Positions 24,881 to 35,968 of a stretch of 64,000 bases of DNA are shown piece by piece. A program made the translations under genes and the position numbers. Numbering within the stretch: position 1 is the stretch's first letter; each line of letters opens with the position of its first letter. This stretch comes from Trichobilharzia regenti (Eukaryota; Platyhelminthes; Trematoda; Strigeidida; Schistosomatidae), in assembly GCA_944472135.2 (NCBI GenBank), contig OX235270.1:44950352-45014351 (forward strand), written 5' to 3'. Below the pieces are notes generated by a model, which saw only the letters and a program-made list of their open reading frames with translations, did no database searches and had not been told where the DNA came from.

Positions 24881-26544
24881 TTAACTACTCACAATATGAA
24901 TCAAACCCAATATATAGACATTAGGATTAACAAAATAAGAAACCACTTACTTTAAATAAAAAGATATTCTTCTAACTCATTTATGTACAGACGCACAGGG
25001 CTAGTAGTCATTTGAAGCAAAGATTTGATTAACTACTCTCCTGCTAAGATATTTGATAAAATTTCCATTAAATGTGATCTCTTATCGAGTCTCGCTGCTA
25101 TGCAGACAATCACACGATAATCTGTACACGAGAAATTAACACAGAATGGTTGACGCATAACTTTCCATAGTTCTGTCTAGTCAGAGAAAACATTAAATTC
25201 AGTATACAGCCTATTCATCATTACGATACAAATTATATCAATGTGTATCAAAGTTCTCAATGAATAAGTCACTACGGTGAATGAATGAAAATGTTTCAGA
25301 GTAGACACAATGGATTTATTACCTGAAATGAAACTTTGCAAAATCATTAAAATCTGAAGCCTGCAGAAATGTTTTAAAGATAAACAGAGAAAGCCTGATC
25401 CTGTGCAAGAAAAATCACCAATTGATAAAGTTTCAAGTTTCAAGTTAAGTATATTACTACTGAGAGAAAAAGCTCATGATTTAATACTAAGATTATGCGA
25501 TACACCAGTGATGTTAACATATTTCACTTGTAATTACATACATACATAAATAACTGGACACAGCATTAAAATTTGGAGTGGAGAAATATATGAAAACCAT
25601 TTGAGTAGACAAAAGCACGTGACTTGGGTTTGTCTGAAAATTTAACCTAAATAGAAATTTATATGAATTCCATGATGACATGTGCGTGTGTGTGAAATTT
25701 CGAAATCTGAGTCTGGCAGATTTATCGTGATATCAAAATGTAAGAAAACATACACAGAATGAGGTTTTGTATGTAGTGAAAAAGGTTTCAGTTTTATAAG
25801 TACTATTTGAAAAAAGCAAGTTTAGCTGACAGTCTATTTTTCAACTAGTGATATTGCTTCCAGTATGAAGAAATCTGTTTCGTCAAAATTTTTACACATG
25901 AAAAATGGAACGATTTGGCCAAATGTTTTAAAACATAGTGTATCAATGCATGCTTCAGGAAGAATTCGTTTCCATTTGATTTTACCTGTAAAAAATATTA
26001 CGCCGTACTAGTTGGTCTCAACGTAGTTTATTTGTAGTTATCATTTGTAATAACAATGATATATATATACAATACGGTAGGATATTTTTAGCTGAGAATA
26101 TATGCATGAATGAAGCGACAAGTCTATTATAAGTCTTTCCGCCTCATCAGGTCACACTCCAAAATTAATACCTCACTGACTGATGAAATCGTGTGAACTG
26201 TATAAATCGAAAATCATATAGATACCTGAAGACATATCATCCATGCATACTTAATATATCACAGAACAGTTTTCGTATTCTTACTAAGCAAAGTTTATTC
26301 TGACTGTATATTTTGTAGTATTTACTGATCACCTAAGTCACTAGATTGGATTGTCTTAATTGAAGGTGAAAAATCTACCTTGGTAAAGGAATCTGAAAAG
26401 GTTAAAGTTTTGAATCAACTGCAAAGAATCAGACTTAAATTCAAGTTCTAGGAGGCATCTCGCGTACACAACTCATTCCAAAAATTCGTTAACTTTGAAA
26501 TTTCTCGTAGAAATGTAATTTCTTCAGTATAAACAATCAAAGAG
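24881..26544. other. AT-rich stretch, nothing recognised
   Basis: A reverse 88-codon frame (25177-25443) has no recognised motif. Ends in taaacaatcaaagag (26530-26544), the left duplication of the next insertion. Confidence 0.45.
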
Positions 26545-27227
26545 TGCGTCAGCTGCATAGTGGTTAGGACTCTCGCCAACCATGCACATGGTCTGGGGTT
26601 CGATCCCCGGCCGACTCACACCTGATATCTATGGTCGGCCTGCAAAATTTGCGCTACCGATATCCATCCTGAAAATTCCATACTTGTAACAAAAAATACG
26701 GTGTGGAATCAAGCTGCAATCCAAAACAATTATTAGGAAAGATCCCACTTAACGTATTTATATGAAATCTTAAGGATTCGAAGAAAAGATTTTAAGCAGG
26801 TGAAGAAGATAGTTGACAGATTTCAAGATGTAGGCGTAAATATCACATTTCCAAGAAGTGAACTAAGAGACTCATAGTTAAAACCCAAATAAGTCTTCAT
26901 TAGCACACATTTACTCTATCCAAAATGTATATCTATCAGAAATATGTCACGGTAAATATGCTTGTTATTTATAAAATTAATTTCAACGAAGTAACGTGTA
27001 TACAGCGGTTAGGACGCTCGCCGACCATGCACGTAGTCCGGGGTTCGATCCCCGGCCGACTCACTCCTTCACCTCGCTAATCCAGAAATAATTCTGGTAA
27101 AGACGCAAGGTTGGGCATGACGCTGGCTAGCAACCCCATCCTGTAAAAATAATCACCTCTGCTACAGAAACTTCAAGCCACTAGATTGAAGCCCTATATT
27201 CCACTGGGAACGTCAAGGTAAAAAAAC
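26545..27227 (+). mobile_element. Composite S2 insertion: two tRNA-like heads, one LINE-type tail
   Basis: Bounded by a perfect 15-bp repeat, taaacaatcaaagag (26530-26544 and 27228-27242). The first tRNA-like head (26556-26640) has A box agtggttaggactc and B box ggggttcgatccccgg. About 360 bp of unrelated sequence follow. A complete S2 SINE then starts near 26999: head agcggttaggacgctc, the same B box at about 27042, body ctggctagcaaccccatcct, and tail gaagccctatattccactgg. The single outer TSD implies that everything was copied from one transcript starting at the first head. Confidence 0.8.
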
Positions 27228-27242
27228 TAAACAATCAAAGAG

Positions 27243-27422
27243 AAAGGGATAGCCTCCTTAAATTTAACGGGACAAAACAGCAGAATTAATTCCTTGTCGA
27301 TTTCGTCAAGCTCCATTAGCCTGAGCGAATTTTTATTGTATCATTCAAAAAGGTATAACAAAACCCGCAACGGATTGAGTTCATTAACATGAATATCTGA
27401 TTATGCGACAAATATTAGAAAA
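27243..27422. other. Short unrecognised spacer
   Basis: No feature seen. Confidence 0.4.
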
Positions 27423-28385
27423 CCAGAAGACAGGGATATCCTGGACCGACGCGAAGAACCTAGAAGACCTGGATTTCGCGCGTGGATGATTTATGTTTGA
27501 TGTCACACAAAATCGAAGACTTAGAGGCAAGTGAAAACCGACAAACTGGTCGAAGAAGCAGCCGGCGAAGACAGGACTCCAGGTGAACAGAGACAAGACG
27601 GAGGTTATGAAAATAACTAACCAACTAACAACAACAAGAACAACAGCAGAAACAACCAGCACCAGTCACCATCGACGGGAGGGATTTGAAAGAGGTTACT
27701 TCATTCACTCACTTATCTAGGGGGCATTGTCTCAACTACAGGCAGTTGGAACGGACGAGGATGTCAAATCGAGCGAGAATCGGGAAGGCGAGCGAGAAAC
27801 ACATTCATCAACCTGACTGAAACCAACCTGGAAACCAATATTCGTCACTCAGCCAAAATCAACAACAAAATTCAGTCGGATTTTCAACACAAACGTCAAG
27901 TCAGTCAGTTCTTCTATACGGATCAGAAACTTGACGGGTCACAAACAATATTTCCAACAGCCTGTTGCAGACCAGACCTTTATCAACCAACAACTGTCTT
28001 CGCTGGCTCTATACTGAAGATCAGAGGGCCAGGCCGGAAAGAATCACCCACAAGAAACTATGGCTGGGAACAAACAAAACAAGAACCAATCGCCAGCCAA
28101 CAGCAAATATGCAGTAGAAAGTGGTGATGGATTGGACACTCGCCGAGGAGGCCGGTCGGTGACATCGCGCGCGCGTCAGGCCATTGTTTGAATGGAACTC
28201 GAAGGAGAAGCGGCGAGTGTGTGTACTCGGTTCAAGGGTGACGTGGAGGAGATCGTGTGAAGAGGAGTTGAAGCATTTTGGACTAAAATGGATTCAGGTG
28301 AAAAGTACAGCAGAAGGAAGACAGAAGCAAGTGGAGACGTGCAGTTGAAGCTCTATGTTCTACTTGGAACCCAAGGGAACAATAA
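27423..28385 (+). pseudogene. R3: 5'-truncated RTE-type LINE
   Basis: Begins just upstream of the RT motif C block. DLDFA is followed by a disrupted RG-stop where FADD is expected (27472-27500). KTGLQVNRDKTEVMKITNQ (27565 on) and the IFNTNVKS block follow. The RKWRW..GH block is partly mutated near 28105. The tail (gaagctctatgttctacttg at 28348) is the LINE/SINE tail. Highly similar, in inverted orientation, to 34193-35150 of R4, including shared changes absent from R6. Dead copy. Confidence 0.8.
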
Positions 28386-28544
28386 TTAATAATAACATAA
28401 TTATGATTGAATATATACTGAAACTTTTGATGCGCCAGTGGACAGGAAATACATCAGTGTCAGTTTGGTTGTGCACTGTATTTGGTATCGACATCATCAT
28501 TTATGGTGAAAATTTCCCCATTAAACGCCTTGCATAAAGAAAAA
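28386..28544. other. Spacer between R3 and P1
   Basis: AT-rich, nothing recognised. Confidence 0.4.
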
Positions 28545-28559
28545 GAATTCTATACTGAA
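28545..28559. repeat. Left target-site duplication of P1
   Basis: gaattctatactgaa is repeated exactly at 31708-31722, on the far side of P1. Defines the 3148-bp insertion. Confidence 0.85.
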
Positions 28560-28820
28560 GACAAGTAGTTCAGCGAAGAGTCTCTTTTCGGCGAATTCAT
28601 TTTCATAGCTGTACAATCGCAAATATATATGGTTATTTTGTGTGTGTGTGTATACATTAAATTTGTCAAACGAAAATACAATTAGTAGGTTCAGATGAAT
28701 TGGATGTTGATAAGAGGATAGCAACAAAAGTGATGAGTTGTCATAAATGATTGTTAAATAAGAGTTACGTAATGGCATGAATAGTTTGATGAATGAGTTG
28801 TGCTCAAAGGGTGTACATGG
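28560..28820. repeat. P1 3' terminal repeat (inverted relative to the 5' one)
   Basis: gacaagtagttcagcgaaga to ggtgtacatgg. The same sequence occurs as reverse complement at about 31408-31675. Contains a (GT)n run (28636-28652). Confidence 0.9.
28566..28615 (-). ncRNA. Hammerhead-like motif in P1 3' terminus
   Basis: On the reverse strand: stem I cagc/gctg, a core region reading tatgaaaatg, stem II attcgcc region, GAAA, stem III aagagactctt, then C before stem I. The CTGANGA box is degenerate (ctatgaa), so the fold is conserved better than the core. Confidence 0.5.
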
Positions 28821-28936
28821 AAACAAAATAATATACAGAATTACACAAGGGTTTTAAGTTAGAAAAATAAGCATACAAACAGAAGTAAGGTCAAATCAAA
28901 CAAACAAAGAAAAGTTAGGTCAAATCAAAGGAGTAG

Positions 28937-31354
28937 TTACCATGCGAGTAGAAGTGGTTGGATAATTTTCTTTTGTATGCATAGTTCTGGTTCCTCCAAC
29001 TGGATGGCTAGGGCTTCTGCGATGCAAAGAAGACGGAATCGTACTGTCTTTGGAAGGTTGTTCTTCACTTTGTAGATTACTTTGAAGGAGGCGTTCGTTG
29101 AGATGGAATGACCAGTATTGACGAGATGTTCGATTATTGCACTCCTTATATGGCCATTATTTCCTTTCTGTAGCCACGCTGGATAGTGTTCTTTTACCCT
29201 TTTAGACAGGATGCGCGTTGAACGACCGATGTACCTGGCTCCACAGCAACAGGTGAACTGATATATACACATAGAAGTGGTCATGTGCGGAATCTTGTCC
29301 TTTGGGTTTCTGCAGATCAGCGGGCGACTGGAGAACACTATTCTTAGTGTTGCCGCAGGGAAAGTTCTTCCTAAAGAGGTGGAAATTCTCCTTCTGAGGA
29401 CGTCACTAAATAGGTCTCCTTTGAAGTCTAGGTTCATATAAAGTATCTTTTTCGGCACGGATAGTGTCTCTTGCTTTTGGTTTTTCTGTTTGATGTTTTT
29501 CTCTACAAATCTTGGTGGGTAGCCATTTTGTATGAAGATTTCTTTCAGGAAGTTTAGTTCTTCTTCCATGGTGTCGGAGCTGCAGATGCGTCTGACGCGA
29601 GTGGCAAGGGATTTAATTAGGTTTCTTTTCCGACTGATTGGTACCCAGCTGTAGAAACTTGTTAATTGTCCGTTCCAAGTCGGTTTCCTATGGATTGACC
29701 TTCTTAAAGTTCCGTCATCTCTCCTTGTAAGCTCGACATCAAGAAAAGGGATTTTAGATTCATTTTCAGTTTCCAAAGTGAAATTTGTGGCTGGATGGCA
29801 TTTGTTGAATATTTGCAGTAGTTGATTGAGATCGTGACCGTCATCACAGATGATAAAGATGTCGTCAACATATCTAACGTACAACTGGAAATTGTCGATG
29901 GTTGATTTGAGTGGGCCATTCTCGAGGCTTGCCATGAAGCAGTCTGCTAGTAATGGGCCCAGTGGAGATCCCATTGCGATCCCATCTTGTTGTCTGTAAA
30001 TAATGTCGTTGAATGTGAATTGCACATTTAGTGTACATCTCAGTAGTAGTTCTTTTAAACAGGTCGTCGGTAATCCGATGTTCAGCTGATTTTCGTCGAT
30101 ATAGTGACAAATATAAGAGACAGTTTCTGTGAGTGGAACGTTGGTAAATAGTGATTCAATGTCGAGGGAGAGCATAGTTTTGTTCTTTGTATTGATATCT
30201 TTAATGTAATCGACGAATTGGAAAGTGTCGCGAAGTGAATGGTGGCACATTCGTTTTCGTACAGGTTCTAAAATGTCAGTGAGCCATTTCGCTATTGAAT
30301 GGTACGGGGAACCTGACATATCCAGAATTGGACGAAGTGGGAGGTTGGCTTTATGTGTCTTTGGTAAGCCATATAGTCTTGGTATTGTTGACCCTGTCGG
30401 TCGGATCTGATCATAGACTTCATGAGTGATTAACGTTTGGGTTTGCATTCTTTTCAGGACATCGGTGAGTTGCTTTTCAATCTGTTCCGTTTTGTTTCTT
30501 TCGTTGGGTGTTTGCGAAAATTTTGTTTTATCTGACAAGATGTTGTTCATTTTCTCAATGTAGTCTTTCTTGTCCATAAGGACTATACCGGCTCCTTTGT
30601 CTGGACGAGTTATAAGGAGTTCTTCATTTTGTTTTAGTTGATTTAATTCTTCTCTATGTTGCCTTGTCAGGTGGTTGTATACTTTTGGTTTTGTATTAAG
30701 ATACTGATAACAGCTATCGATTATTGTTGATTTGAAACGCTGCAATTCTTGTTCGGAGGTTGGGGTTAAATCATTTGTTTGGGTCATTAGGTTTTCGAAT
30801 TGTACTTGCGTATGGAGTCTGTTGGCGTTTAAGTTGACGTCGCAGAATTTTGGGCCCATGGATAGGGCTTCTAACTGTAGGTTGGATAAAGCTACTGAAG
30901 AGTAGTTGAATACGAATTTCGAAGGGTCTTCAGGAAATTGTTTCTGTGCTTTGATGGATTTGAGGCTTTTGGTGAGTCGGGAAATAGTAGATTGTGCTCG
31001 TTTTTCAGTGACTGTATTGACATATTCCGTAAACCTCTGGGTTTCACTAGGTAGCAGATCGTGGAGGGCTGGAGACCTTTGTGAAATGTTGCGTTGAAGT
31101 TCTGGAATACGGGCTTTAATAGAGTCAATAAGATTCAATGCATGTCGTCGGAGGGATTTTGTGTTGGGGTATATGTGGCTTCTTCTCAATGCTTTCCAAA
31201 ACCACTTTGGATATTCGCGATTGGTGATACAATCATTGAAAAAGGTAATTTTCGCTTTCACTATCGCAAGTTTGACAGAGTACCGTAGAAACCCATTGAG
31301 TTCCTTGACTGTCGAGGGATTCTTGCTACTTTTTAATTCATGAATAATTCCCAT
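28937..31354 (-). CDS. PLE polyprotein: reverse transcriptase plus GIY-YIG endonuclease
   Basis: 805 codons, ATG start, uninterrupted. Copies element RNA into DNA at a nicked target. N-terminal 1-240 is basic and alpha-helical with KANR-like PLE character. The RT domain holds LITRPDKGAGIVLMD (247-261), LYGLPKTHK (327-335, a PLE hallmark), motif A SLDIESLF (396-403; Asp398), DGIAMGSPLGPLLAD (457-471) and motif C YVDD (495-498). All catalytic aspartates are present. A linker with NGYPPRFVEKNIK (610-622) follows. The GIY-YIG nuclease comprises CIYQFTC (696-702), ARYIGRSTR (706-714), the Arg/Glu region KRVKEH (718-723) and HLVNTGH (743-749). The protein ends CIQKKIIQPLLLAW. Length matches intact PLE proteins. 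The start sits at the edge of the 5' fold-back repeat, so a promoter in that repeat is likely. Probably coding-competent; activity is inferred only. Confidence 0.95.
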   Translation of the reverse strand: MGIIHELKSSKNPSTVKELNGFLRYSVKLAIVKAKITFFNDCITNREYPKWFWKALRRSHIYPNTKSLRRHALNLIDSIKARIPELQRNISQRSPALHDLLPSETQRFTEYVNTVTEKRAQSTISRLTKSLKSIKAQKQFPEDPSKFVFNYSSVALSNLQLEALSMGPKFCDVNLNANRLHTQVQFENLMTQTNDLTPTSEQELQRFKSTIIDSCYQYLNTKPKVYNHLTRQHREELNQLKQNEELLITRPDKGAGIVLMDKKDYIEKMNNILSDKTKFSQTPNERNKTEQIEKQLTDVLKRMQTQTLITHEVYDQIRPTGSTIPRLYGLPKTHKANLPLRPILDMSGSPYHSIAKWLTDILEPVRKRMCHHSLRDTFQFVDYIKDINTKNKTMLSLDIESLFTNVPLTETVSYICHYIDENQLNIGLPTTCLKELLLRCTLNVQFTFNDIIYRQQDGIAMGSPLGPLLADCFMASLENGPLKSTIDNFQLYVRYVDDIFIICDDGHDLNQLLQIFNKCHPATNFTLETENESKIPFLDVELTRRDDGTLRRSIHRKPTWNGQLTSFYSWVPISRKRNLIKSLATRVRRICSSDTMEEELNFLKEIFIQNGYPPRFVEKNIKQKNQKQETLSVPKKILYMNLDFKGDLFSDVLRRRISTSLGRTFPAATLRIVFSSRPLICRNPKDKIPHMTTSMCIYQFTCCCGARYIGRSTRILSKRVKEHYPAWLQKGNNGHIRSAIIEHLVNTGHSISTNASFKVIYKVKNNLPKTVRFRLLCIAEALAIQLEEPELCIQKKIIQPLLLAW

Positions 31355-31707
31355 TCGAACATTAGTAGACAGAAGACAAGTAGTTCAGCGAAGAGTCTCT
31401 TTTCGGCGAATCCATGTACACCCTTTGAGCACAACTCATTCATCAAACTATTCATGCCATTACGTAACTCTTATTTAACAATCATTTATGACAACTCATC
31501 ACTTTTGTTGCTATCCTCTTATCAACATCCAATTCATCTGAACCTACTAATTGTATTTTCGTTTGACAAATTTAATGTATACACACACACACAAAATAAC
31601 CATATATATTTGCGATTGTACAGCTATGAAAATGAATTCGCCGAAAAGAGACTCTTCGCTGAACTACTTGTCTTCTGTCTACTAATGTTCGAATGGGAAT
31701 TATTCAT
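31338..31707. repeat. P1 5' terminal repeat with internal fold-back
   Basis: 31338-31414 and 31633-31707 are near-exact inverted copies of about 75 bp enclosing about 218 bp. The loop corresponds to the left terminal repeat in opposite orientation. The fold-back includes the P1 start codon context (ttcatgaataattcccattc). Confidence 0.85.
31618..31664 (+). ncRNA. Hammerhead-like motif in P1 5' terminus
   Basis: Forward-strand copy of the 28566-28615 motif: gtacagctatgaaaatgaat, then tcgccgaaaagagactcttc and gctgaac. Same strengths and same degenerate core. Confidence 0.5.
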
Positions 31708-31722
31708 GAATTCTATACTGAA

Positions 31723-33409
31723 CAAAAGGCCTACTAACCACAGAGGAGCTTGAGAAAATTAAGTGGGAAGTTTTACATAACCGTCCTCAACAATATATCT
31801 TGTTTTAATCAACATTTGATGTGACTGCTCCCACCATGTTTACAACTTTATTGAATAAGTTTGCATTCTGAACAAACAGTAGTCAAGGACTCACAATGTT
31901 TCTTCAATTAATGCCAAGACATTGATCATAATTTTAAGAAATATTAAGCCAGTCTGTTCACTAATAAAAATCTGTTTTACCTATATACTTGATCTCAACC
32001 GTAGAAAATTTCAGTGACTCATGTTATTATTATATTACGGTTACTGCTGTAATACCACTGTTACATTTTATACACAAGTTAATTAAAATGTTTTGGGAAA
32101 CATATTAAAATACGTACTGCCTTCACAGTCATTAGAAAACAAGGTCTTTTCTTCCATTTATGGCTTTTCTGAAAAAATAAATAGCAAAAAAATAGTTCTC
32201 TGTACAGCAAATATTTTCAAATGATTTGTGACAATAATGTTTGTTAGCAATCTTCTAATCATATTTCTGCAGTTGAAATGAACCAGTTGGAATAAAATCA
32301 GGTTATGTTTCCTTGATCAGTCTGTTGTTTTTGTTTCACTCGAAATTCTGTAAAAATTTTCAGTCACCGTTTTATGATTCCGTTGACTTAAATTGTCATA
32401 AATTGGATTTTAACAAGTTTTAACTTGGATTTATGAATGATTGATTGCTCGACGTCTGAATGACAGATGGCATAGAATAATTACTGTATGATTACCAAAC
32501 TTTCTGTATTTTTAGAAGATTAAATGGTTGTTGTAATGAGTCGGTATAAAATCTTAGTTTGTTTCCGTTAGTTCAAGTGAGACGTAAAAAAAGATATATT
32601 CTTCCTTAAAACTACTTGATTGGTAATTTGTTTTATTTCACTAATTGATTGTCAAAACAAAATAAATTATCATGGTGACGAAATTTCAAATGAATCGTTT
32701 CCTGTAGTTATTCTCTCTTGCACATACTTTCATTGCGCGGGTAATCTGACTTAAAGTAAGGGGTTATTACATTTTCAAAAATAGTGGATTGACAGTCATA
32801 AAAATTTCTTTAAAACGAAATTCTACAGTTACAGGTTGAAAGAAAATTGCGTGTAAAATTCTACGTGAATGTGAGTATTCTCAAATGGGAAATATGAGGT
32901 TGAAACTATTGAACAGTATATCGTTACTTAGGTTGATAATGTATCCTGTAAAAAGTCGAGAAGAATTGAACACTCAGTAAAACAAATTATTTTGCTTAGA
33001 CTTTGTGTTTTGGTTAAAAGAATATACTAAACTACAGAGAAATTGTTAGTACGTGCCTATTATAAAGTACTTGATAAAGGCAGAGCTGGACTACATAAAC
33101 ATATTTTAGAGATCAATTGATGAAGTTATGCACCCAGAGGTTATTTTTAATTCGTAACTGTAACTGAAATTTCACCCTAATGTCTAGATTTATAAGGTGT
33201 CAGGAAGAAATGTGTCCACTGGTCGTCAGATATCTTCAAGTCGATCATCCAACTTAGTGCTTCAAGTAAGACTACTAAATGTTATCAGTAAGCTGAGTAT
33301 TCTAAACTGTTATTAATCGGACATGCAGGCAGCTAAATCAAATAGAATCATCGATGTCAGTGTTTGCATATCCGAAGAATTCCTAAAAGTATGAAAGTGA
33401 CTTCATAAT
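31723..33409. other. AT-rich stretch, nothing recognised
   Basis: No open frame above 60 codons. Ends in acttcataat (33400-33409), the left duplication of the next SINE. Confidence 0.5.
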
Positions 33410-33653
33410 AGGCGTGGGTGGTATAGCGGTTAGGACGCTCGCCGACCATACACATGGTCCGGGTTTCGATCCCCTTCCTCCAACGAACTCCTTAACCTCC
33501 CTGAGTCAGAAATAATGTAGGTAAAGAGGAAAGGTAGGGCATGGGGCTAGTGACCTCATCCTGTAAAATTGAACGCTGCTACAGAAACTTCGAGCCACTA
33601 GCTTGAAGCCCTATGTTCCACTGGGGAATGTGAAGGAAAAAATAATAATAATA
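33410..33653 (+). mobile_element. S2 tRNA-derived SINE with RTE-type tail
   Basis: 244 bp bounded by a 10-bp repeat, acttcataat (33400-33409 and 33654-33663). Head: gtatagcggttaggacgctc (A box) and gggtttcgatcccc (B box, about 33461). Body: ggcatggggctagtgacctc. Tail: gaagccctatgttccactgg followed by a short A-rich/ATA run. The tail matches the 3' ends of the RTE LINE copies here, the signature of a SINE mobilised by a LINE that recognises the shared end. Confidence 0.9.
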
Positions 33654-33663
33654 ACTTCATAAT

Positions 33664-34192
33664 GATCTCCTGCATAATTTTTAACTCGATTTTTCTTGTA
33701 CAGCCCAACAAAATCTCTAAAAATCCGTTCTCCAGTATGATGCGACTATAAAAGCTCAATTTTGAAATAATTAAATAATCTTCGCAGAAGACGCTGGTGT
33801 TTTATACACCGCAGAGGTCTGCAAATTAAGTTAAACATGCCGAAATAGCTCCATCCGACGTTTTGACACAAAAATGTGCAAATGTTTTGATATTACGTTA
33901 AAAATATACGCCTCGTCTTTCAGTATTTCAAGAATGCTAACATGTACCTCTTGAAATCCCTATTATTTTAAAATTATCTCTTTGATGATGTATTACAAGA
34001 TCAGTGTGAAACCGAGTCAGTGATGTCCTCCTTATTCAGCGATTAGTGTTTTTTATCTTGTTAACAAGTTACCAGGGTAAATTTAAGTCACTCAGGAAAT
34101 TTTTTTCTTTTCTGAAGGAAAGATAGAACAAGAAGGCAACACACATGTGCCGTGTGGAATGATGAAGCACATTAGAAATTCATGTTTTATTA
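33664..34192. other. Unrecognised stretch
   Basis: AT-rich, no motif. Confidence 0.4.
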
Positions 34193-35968
34193 TTATTCCT
34201 CCCTTAGGTTCCAAGTGGAACATAGAGCTTCAACTGCACGTCTCCACTTGCTTCTGTCTTCCTTCTGCTGTACTTTTCACCTGAATCCATTTTAGTCCAA
34301 AATGCTTCAACTCCTCTTCACACGATCTCCTCCACGTCACCCTTGAACCGAGTACACACACTCGCCGCTTCTCCTTCGAGTTCCATTCAAACAATGGCCT
34401 GACGCGCGCGCGATGTCACCGACCGGCCTCCTCAGCGAGTGTCCAATCCATCTCCACTTTCTCCTGCATATTTGCTGTCGGCTGGCGATTGGTTCTTGTT
34501 TTGTTTGTTCCCAGCCATAGTTTCTTGTGGGTGATTCTTTCCGGCCTGGCCCTCTGATCTTCAGTATAGAGCCAGCGAAGACAGTTGTTGGTTGATAAAG
34601 GTCTGGTCTGCAACAGGCTGTTGGAAATATTGTTTGTGACCCGTCAAGTTTCTGATCCGTATAGAAGAACTGACTGACTTGACGTTTGTGTTGAAAATCC
34701 GACTGAATTTTGTTGTTGATTTTGGCTGAGTGACGAATATTGGTTTCCAGGTTGGTTTCAGTCAGGTTGATGAATGTGTTTCTCGCTCGCCTTCCCGATT
34801 CTCGCTCGATTTGACATCCTCGTCCGTTCCAACTGCCTGTAGTTGAGACAATGCCCCCTAGATAAGTGAGTGAATGAAGTAACCTCTTTCAAATCCCTCC
34901 CGTCGATGGTGACTGGTGCTGGTTGTTTCTGCTGTTGTTCTTGTTGTTGTTAGTTGGTTAGTTATTTTCATAACCTCCGTCTTGTCTCTGTTCACCTGGA
35001 GTCCTGTCTTCGCCGGCTGCTTCTTCGACCAGTTTGTCGGTTTTCACTTGCCTCTAAGTCTTCGATTTTGTGTGACATCAAACGTCAATCATCCACGCGC
35101 GAAATCCAGGTCTTCTAGGTTCTTCGCGTCGGTCCAGGATATTCCTGTCTTCTCGTTACCCACTGTTTGACGCATAATCCATTCAGTTCACCACAATTAG
35201 GAATATCCTTTATTATAATAAGCACCCTTGTCTGATTCTGGTGTTTATTCCAAACGCCTCACTGAGTTTTCCGTTGTGGATCACTTGACATGTGTCGTTG
35301 TCGTACAGCTGTTGAATAAGGTTGATGAATATTTGGGGTACGCCATAGTACTCAGGTAATTTCGGAATTACTTCGCGACCAACACTGTCTAAGGCCTTCT
35401 GAAAGTCTTTATAGTTTATGTAGAGGTTTGATTACTATTCCATGCTTTGTTCTGTGATGATGATGCGTAGAGTTGCAATTTGGTCAGTACATGATTTGCC
35501 TTTCCCGAACTCAGCTTGTTCTGGTCGGAGTTCTGTATCCAGTGCGTCCTTTCTTCTCTCCAGGATGATGCGACTCAGGATTTTACTTGGCGTCGACAGA
35601 AGCATGATTCCTCCCCAGTTCTTGCAGAGTGAGGCGTAAGTCGCCCTTCCTTGGTAGTTTCACGAGGTAACCTTTCCTCCAGTCAGTAGGCACCTTTCCC
35701 TTCTTCCAGACCTTTTGCAATAATTGAGTCAGCATGTCTGCTGTCGTCTCTGGGTCTGCTTTCAGTGCTTCAGGGGGTATTCCATCTGGTCCAGTCTAGC
35801 TGCTTTTCCAGCTTTCAGAAGCTTGATTGCATTCAAGACTTCAGTTTTCGTTGGAGGATTGGTGTCAACTTGCAGTTGTGTACGCGCTGTTGTTGGTATT
35901 TCTGGACGGGTTGCAGGTGATGGTCGGTTCAAGAGTCCTTTGAAGTGATCTGCCCATAATTCAATCAT
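34193..35968 (-). pseudogene. R4: longer RTE-type LINE fragment
   Basis: Reverse strand, 3' end on the left (tail complement gtggaacatagagcttcaac at 34213). From the right: KTEVLNAIKLLKAGKAARLD (about 35840-35930), the upstream RT block (usual GKAAGLD), then regions matching the RT fingers, the disrupted FADD block near 35070 and the C-terminal block. Stops and shifts throughout. The distal 960 bp are an inverted near-duplicate of R3; the 5' truncation point is about 35968, 0.8 kb beyond that of R3. No APE domain. Confidence 0.8.

Larger units (their letters stand above)
28560..31707 (-). mobile_element. P1: apparently full-length Penelope-like element
   Basis: A 3148-bp insertion with 15-bp TSD, one long reverse-strand open frame (28937-31354), and terminal repeats of about 260 bp (28560-28820) and 336 bp (31372-31707) in inverted orientation. 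The 5' terminal repeat is itself a fold-back: 31338-31414 and 31633-31707 are inverted copies that include the sequence around the start codon. Inverted or direct terminal repeats (pLTRs), variable-length TSDs and hammerhead motifs in the termini are established features of Penelope-like elements. The intact frame suggests a recent insertion. Confidence 0.9.

Noticed and set aside
31340..31753. 137-codon forward open frame
   Set aside because: Lies in the P1 5' terminal fold-back; its left counterpart at 28521-28826 shows it is repeat sequence.
34916..35948. Several forward open frames of 65-84 codons
   Set aside because: Antisense shadows of R4, whose conserved blocks read on the reverse strand.
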